From the NCBI RefSeq assembly GCF_001258055.1, contig NZ_CVRM01000031.1, forward strand, positions 62,001 through 126,000: DNA of 64,000 nt, read 5' to 3'. The DNA comes from Phaeobacter italicus (GTDB lineage Bacteria; Pseudomonadota; Alphaproteobacteria; Rhodobacterales; Rhodobacteraceae). A model generated the notes under the pieces. The model saw only the letters and a list, made by a program, of their open reading frames with translations, did no database searches and was not told where the DNA came from. Each line of letters opens with the position of its first letter. The first letter of the stretch is position 1. Below, piece by piece: positions 59,771 through 64,000 of this stretch. Position numbers and translations under genes: made by a program.

Positions 59771-62533
59771 ATGGCCAATGATGCAGAGTTCCGCCGCAAG
59801 GCCGAAACGGAGATGACATCGACATCCGGGCACCCAAAGGTGTCCGGTCCGTCAGGCTCTGGGCGCATCCGGCTTTCTGATCCGCGTCTTGCTTCGCTAA
59901 AGTGGCCTTTGCGGCTCACTTGGCTGGGGCTTTTGGCAGAACGGCTAGTGCATGCGTTCTGGCCCCTTGTTTCTATCGTGATGCTTGCCCTTGCGACCCT
60001 CATGCTGGGGTTGCACGAACAGTTGCCTGTTGAGCTGGTCTGGACCGGTGCTGTTCTGACGGTTCTGGCTGGATTGGGCGCCGCAGGCTACGGCATGTGG
60101 CAATTCCGCTGGCCAAATTCAGGCGATGCGCTTGCACGCCTGGATGCGACGCTTCCGGGGCATCCGATTGCTGCAATTCTTGATACCCAGGGTATCGGCG
60201 GGGATGATCCGGCGTCACAGGCCCTCTGGTCGGCGCATCAGCGCAGGATGCAGGCGCGTGCGGCAACAGCGGTTGCTCCGGTCCCGGATCTTTCTGTCCG
60301 CCGGGCCGACCCATTTGCATTGCGCTATGTTGCTCTTCTTATGCTGACGGCCGCCCTGCTGTTCGGATCCATCTGGCAGGCGGGGAGCATTGGTGAGATG
60401 GCGCCAGGTTCTGCTGCGGCTGCTGCAGGTCCGACCTGGGAGGGTTGGGTCGAACCCCCTCGCTATACCGGCCTGCCGGTGCTGTATCTGAACGATCAGA
60501 GCGACCCCGCGCTGTCCGTTCCGGAGGGAAGCCGCATCACGTTGCGGTTTTACGGTGAGGTCGGGGATCTGACGCTGGATGAAACCGTATCTGGTCGCAC
60601 AGGCGATCTGCCATCTGCAGCCGAGCCGGAGCAGAGTTTTGAAGTCACCCAGTCGGGAGACATGGCGATCAACGGACCCGGCGGGCGCGCATGGGCCGTG
60701 ACTGTTATCGACGATCGTCCGCCCGCTGTGACGATAACCGGAACTCCGCAGTTGGAAGGTGATGACACCACTTCTCTCAGCTTCGAGGCCAGCGACGATT
60801 ATGGCGTAGCAGGTGGTCGGGTTGAGATCACGCTTGATCAGGCGGCATTGGAAAGGCAGCACGGGCTTGCAGTTGCTCCCGACCCGCGAGAGCCCATCTT
60901 GCTCGACCTGCCCCTGCCGCTGACTGGTGATCGCAGCGCATTTGAAGAACAGATGATTGATGCCTTTGCCAAGCATCCGTGGGCCAACCTGCCTGTCACA
61001 TACAACATGACGGTAGAGGATGCCGCGGGGCAAACAGCCCGCGCTGAGGTGCTGAAGGCGCCGCTGGTGACGCGACGGTTCTTTGATCCGATGGCTGCCG
61101 CCATTGCAGAGCAACGCCGCGATCTTCTGTGGGCCCGGGCCAATGCACCGAGAGTTGCGCAGATCCTTCGCACGCTGTCGACCTATCCAGCAGAGGTTTT
61201 CCGTGATCATGGCGACTACCTGCGTCTGCGCACAATCCTGCGTCGGCTGGAGCGGGCCTCGGCAGAAGACACCCTGACGTCAGAGCGTCAGGAAGAGCTG
61301 GCCGAGGCGCTGTGGGAACTCGCCATTCATCTGGAAGAAGGCGATGTTGGGGATGCGCTTGCGCGGATGCAGCGTGCACAGGAACAGCTGAGCCAGGCGA
61401 TGCGTGACGGGGCCAGTGACGAAGAAATCGCGCGCCTCATGCAACAGCTGCGCGATGCAACCCAGGACTACCTGCGTCAGCTGCAGCGCCAGGCCCAGCA
61501 GGAGGGCGACGGGACAGACAGGCCGGACACCGGCCAGAACGAAAACGCCATGACCCTGAGCCAGCAGGATCTGCAATCCATGATGGATCGCATCCAGGAG
61601 CTGATGGAACAGGGCCGAATGGCGGAGGCGGAACAGGCTCTGCGTGAATTTCAGCAGATGATGGAAAATATGCAGGTCACCCAAGGCCAGCAGGGCGAGG
61701 GCGGAGAGCCGGGCCAACAAAGCATGGAAGACTTGGCAGAAACCTTGCGTGAACAGCAAGGTTTGTCCGATCAGGCCTTTCGCGACCTGCAGGAGCAATT
61801 CAACCCCGGTGCCCGCCGCGGCGAGAGCCAGGGCAATGAGGGGCGGAATGGCGGGCTTGGCCGGGGGCAATCCCATGAGGGTGGTCAGGGCAATCAGGGC
61901 GGTCAGGGAGATCGGCCCGGTTCTGGCAATTCCGAAGGTCCGCGCCAACCCGGCGAGAACGGCGGGACACGCGGTGAAAGCGGTGGCGCAGAAGGCGGGG
62001 GTCAGTCAGGCCAGCCGGGTGACCGCCAACAAGGGGGCGGATCACTTGCCGACCGCCAGCAGGCGCTGCGCGACCAGTTGCGCTCTCAGCAGCAAGGCCT
62101 TCCAGAGGGCGGTGGCGCGGCAGGGCAGGCCGCTGAGGACGCGCTTGATCAGGCAGGTCGCGCGATGGAAGGCGCTGAGGAAGCGCTGAGGGAGGGCGAT
62201 CTGGCCGAGGCGATCGACCGCCAGTCCGAGGCAATGGAAGCCCTGCGTGAAGGCATGCGCGCTTTGGGGGATGCGCTGGCGAACCAACAGCAACCTGGCC
62301 AACAGCAGGGGCAGGGGCGCGCAGCGACTTCCAGTCAGGGCAATGGCCTTGATCCGCTGGGTCGGCGCAATGGCGAAAACGGAGATGGCGGATCGGCGGA
62401 TGGGGCCTTTAGTGAAGGTCAGGCCTATCGCCGGGCCTGGGATCTGCTTGAGGAAATTCGCAGGCGCGCAGGAGAGCGCGAGCGCAGTGACACCGAACGC
62501 AGCTATTTGGAGCGCCTGCTGGACAGGTTCTGA
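59771..62533 (+). CDS. Large membrane protein of the TIGR02302/DUF4175 type
   Basis: A 920-residue protein. Three hydrophobic helices lie near the N-terminus (about residues 55-75, 85-105 and 180-200). A periplasmic-like beta-rich region (220-400) and a long helical region (430-660) follow. A low-complexity Gly/Gln/Glu/Asn-rich segment (about 675-770) precedes helical tails with repeated Gln-rich runs. I recall this as TIGR02302, conserved in alphaproteobacteria, without a known function. GGAGG precedes ATG 59771. It converges with the zinc-ribbon gene. Confidence 0.85.
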   Translation: MANDAEFRRKAETEMTSTSGHPKVSGPSGSGRIRLSDPRLASLKWPLRLTWLGLLAERLVHAFWPLVSIVMLALATLMLGLHEQLPVELVWTGAVLTVLAGLGAAGYGMWQFRWPNSGDALARLDATLPGHPIAAILDTQGIGGDDPASQALWSAHQRRMQARAATAVAPVPDLSVRRADPFALRYVALLMLTAALLFGSIWQAGSIGEMAPGSAAAAAGPTWEGWVEPPRYTGLPVLYLNDQSDPALSVPEGSRITLRFYGEVGDLTLDETVSGRTGDLPSAAEPEQSFEVTQSGDMAINGPGGRAWAVTVIDDRPPAVTITGTPQLEGDDTTSLSFEASDDYGVAGGRVEITLDQAALERQHGLAVAPDPREPILLDLPLPLTGDRSAFEEQMIDAFAKHPWANLPVTYNMTVEDAAGQTARAEVLKAPLVTRRFFDPMAAAIAEQRRDLLWARANAPRVAQILRTLSTYPAEVFRDHGDYLRLRTILRRLERASAEDTLTSERQEELAEALWELAIHLEEGDVGDALARMQRAQEQLSQAMRDGASDEEIARLMQQLRDATQDYLRQLQRQAQQEGDGTDRPDTGQNENAMTLSQQDLQSMMDRIQELMEQGRMAEAEQALREFQQMMENMQVTQGQQGEGGEPGQQSMEDLAETLREQQGLSDQAFRDLQEQFNPGARRGESQGNEGRNGGLGRGQSHEGGQGNQGGQGDRPGSGNSEGPRQPGENGGTRGESGGAEGGGQSGQPGDRQQGGGSLADRQQALRDQLRSQQQGLPEGGGAAGQAAEDALDQAGRAMEGAEEALREGDLAEAIDRQSEAMEALREGMRALGDALANQQQPGQQQGQGRAATSSQGNGLDPLGRRNGENGDGGSADGAFSEGQAYRRAWDLLEEIRRRAGERERSDTERSYLERLLDRF

Positions 62534-62542
62534 AGCCGGTTT

Positions 62543-62556
62543 AGGCCTGCAGGCCT
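62543..62556. terminator. 14-bp perfect palindrome between convergent genes
   Basis: AGGCCTGCAGGCCT lies 10 bases after the TIGR02302 stop and 10 bases before the stop of the zinc-ribbon gene. It is the only structure there, with no T-run. It may act as a weak terminator. Confidence 0.4.
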
Positions 62557-62565
62557 GTCAGCGCA

Positions 62566-63483
62566 TCACTGTTGGACCGTGAAGGCCCGCACCTGCGTAT
62601 CCAGCCACAATCTGGCGGCATCCACTTTGGCCACATAGCTGGACAGATACGGGTCGGCTTGTGGCACCTTTTGCGCAATCAACGGGGCGTTGTCATAGGC
62701 CATTGCCAATGCAAGAGCGACGAGGATCGCCAATGCAAAACCGCGGGTAAAGCTGCGCTTTTTCCTTGGTGCGGGGGCGTCAACGGGCGGTGCGATGGCG
62801 GCCGTGCTGGTCTCGCCAGAGCGCAGGGTGGAGTTGATTTCGTCGATATTCGGCAAGAGGCCCCGCCGCGATTCCGTGTCCTCATTGGCGAGCTGTTGCG
62901 GATCTTCACCGCGCATGCGGGCCATCTGCTCTCGTGCCTCTCTGGCCCGGCGGGCAGAGGCTTCTTCCGGCAGGGAATCGAGACCGAGGTCAGGCTGGCT
63001 TTGCAGGCTGTTGGCCTCTGCCGCGCGCAGGTTGGCTTCGCGCTCGGCCTCTTCGCGCAGAATACCGCTGATCGCAGGATCCAACCCACGCGGAGCGGGA
63101 GCGGTGGTCTCTGTCTCCTCTGGACCGGGCTCATCTACGTCATCGGCATGCTCTTCGGTCGTGGCTGTATCAGCAACGTCCGCCTCATGATCCAGCCCGG
63201 GATCCGTTTCCACAGTATCTTCATCTGCGGATGCGTCTGTAGCAGTGGCGGCGCGTTCTGTCTGGATCTCTTCAGACGGAAGATCAGCGCGCTGTTCATC
63301 GTCCTCAACCCAAGCCTGCTGATCCGCCAGCGGGGGAGACGCGATCGCAGCCCCTTGCGTGTTCGCGCCTGCCTGAAACCAGGTCTGTCCACAGTTCGAA
63401 CATTGCACATCCCGCCCCTCGTCCGGGATCACGTCATCGGGCACCTCATACTGGGCGGCACAATTCGGACATGTCAGTCGCAT
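62566..63483 (-). CDS. Zinc-ribbon (MJ0042-type) membrane protein
   Basis: A 305-residue protein. The N-terminus is an MJ0042-type zinc ribbon: LTCPNCAAQY and VQCSNCGQTWF (two CxxC). A long acidic, low-complexity middle (about residues 60-150) and a helical part follow. One membrane helix lies near residue 255, with a short periplasmic tail. Such proteins sit next to ftsE in many alphaproteobacteria and are otherwise uncharacterised. It is divergent from ftsE across about 215 bases that hold both promoters. Confidence 0.85.
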   Translation of the reverse strand: MRLTCPNCAAQYEVPDDVIPDEGRDVQCSNCGQTWFQAGANTQGAAIASPPLADQQAWVEDDEQRADLPSEEIQTERAATATDASADEDTVETDPGLDHEADVADTATTEEHADDVDEPGPEETETTAPAPRGLDPAISGILREEAEREANLRAAEANSLQSQPDLGLDSLPEEASARRAREAREQMARMRGEDPQQLANEDTESRRGLLPNIDEINSTLRSGETSTAAIAPPVDAPAPRKKRSFTRGFALAILVALALAMAYDNAPLIAQKVPQADPYLSSYVAKVDAARLWLDTQVRAFTVQQ

Positions 63484-63698
63484 GGGTCACTCCTTGGGAC
63501 CTGGGTGGCTCCGGGGGGGTCCGGGCGGCTGTCGGCGGATGATTGTTTAATAATCATAGGCAGTTCCGGGCTTTCAAGGAAGAGCCAATCGCGCAGGGTC
63601 GCATCGGCGTGATGCAACCGCTGTGTGCTGGCAACAGCGCAGGCATTGAAACTGTCGGCACAGTCGGGCAAAACAGCCAAGACCAAGAGGGGGCCGCC

Positions 63699-64000
63699 GT
63701 GATCGAGCTGGACAATGTGGGGTATAACTACGGCGGCGGTGAACTGCTGAGCAACGTGTCAGTCAAACTGGCACCGGGATCGTTTCATTTCCTGACAGGG
63801 CCATCTGGCGCAGGCAAGACCACATTGCTTAAGCTGTGCTACGGCGCGCTGACACCCACATCTGGGCGTGCCCGTGCATTCAATATGGATATCAATGGCT
63901 TGGATCGCGATCAGATGGCATTCCTGCGCCGCCGTGTCGGGGTTGTCCATCAGGACTGTCGCTTTCTGGATCACCTGTCTGTGCTGGAGAACATCGCCTT
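63699..64000 (+). CDS. ftsE: Cell division ATP-binding protein FtsE, 3' end outside window
   Basis: ABC-type ATPase of the FtsEX complex, which couples the Z-ring to peptidoglycan hydrolases. Only the first 100 codons are visible. Walker A is GPSGAGKTT (about residues 36-44) and the Q-loop is VVHQDCRFLDHLSVLENI, the FtsE-typical sequence after it. GTG 63699 has AGAGGGGG upstream. ftsX should follow to the right. Confidence 0.88.
   Translation, partial: MIELDNVGYNYGGGELLSNVSVKLAPGSFHFLTGPSGAGKTTLLKLCYGALTPTSGRARAFNMDINGLDRDQMAFLRRRVGVVHQDCRFLDHLSVLENIA

Noticed and set aside
63391-63405. TTCGAA-containing sequence resembling a tRNA T-arm
   Set aside because: It lies inside the zinc-ribbon coding sequence and no acceptor or anticodon stem can be built around it. 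No tRNA was found anywhere in the window.

Overview
The window looks like chromosomal core sequence from a Roseobacter-group alphaproteobacterium (Rhodobacteraceae; close to Phaeobacter, Leisingera or Ruegeria by gene style). The evidence is high GC content, tight ATGA/TGATG gene overlaps and family-typical gene sets: pyrB followed by a non-catalytic pyrC-like gene and plsY, a tlpA/argH divergent pair, a zinc-ribbon gene divergent from ftsE, phaA/phaB, an aa3 oxidase subunit IV micro-gene, and a TIGR02302-type protein. I saw no tRNA, rRNA, insertion sequence, prophage or CRISPR. No species assignment is claimed.

Layout. 0-13 kb: an S49 peptidase cut by the left edge, a small Cys-rich membrane protein, a cation antiporter, a FolM-like reductase, uvrC, pgsA-moaD-moaE, a coiled-coil membrane protein with a BON/OmpA-like envelope protein, ubiA back to back with rsmE, then GNAT, membrane protein and gshA. 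13-20 kb: small membrane protein, YHS protein, the leftward operon pyrB-hyp-hyp-pyrC-like-plsY, a family-4-like uracil-DNA glycosylase and moaB. 20-28 kb: an RND efflux adaptor and pump, NUDIX, a stand-alone DsbD N-terminal-domain protein, yqgE and tsaC/sua5. 28-33 kb: acyl-CoA dehydrogenase and MBL hydrolase, a small acidic protein, a secreted phospholipase-A2-like protein, the cox IV micro-gene and a lipoprotein that may have a permuted NlpC/P60 fold. 33-41 kb: azlC/azlD, then the molybdenum-cofactor cluster fdhD-(orf)-mobA-mobB-[DUF429-like::moeA], a membrane protein, greA and a VOC protein. 41-48 kb: soxR, ETF-QO, a TPR protein with ispE, polyprenyl diphosphate synthase, a DUF2007 protein and a TrmN6-like methyltransferase. 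48-64 kb: ydcH, a DMT transporter with its LysR regulator, a 48-aa protein, phaB, phaA, a degenerate EAL protein, a sterol-desaturase-family protein, tlpA, argH, two tiny lipoproteins, lysA, the TIGR02302 protein, a zinc-ribbon protein, and ftsE cut by the right edge.

How genes work together. Three separate loci serve molybdenum cofactor (moaD/moaE, moaB, and fdhD-mobA-mobB-moeA). PyrB and an apparently dead dihydroorotase homologue probably form an ATCase complex. PhaA and PhaB make 3-hydroxybutyryl-CoA for polyhydroxybutyrate. SoxR has a textbook operator inside the promoter of the divergent VOC gene.

The best leads are: the DUF429-like::MoeA fusion; the SoxR-VOC circuit with a 19-bp-spaced promoter; a secreted PLA2-like protein near a putative papain-fold lipoprotein; the catalytically dead PyrC-like protein; a uracil-DNA glycosylase that has lost its Fe-S cysteines; and a long hairpin in front of greA. 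All functional claims rest on reading motifs by eye; no database search was run.
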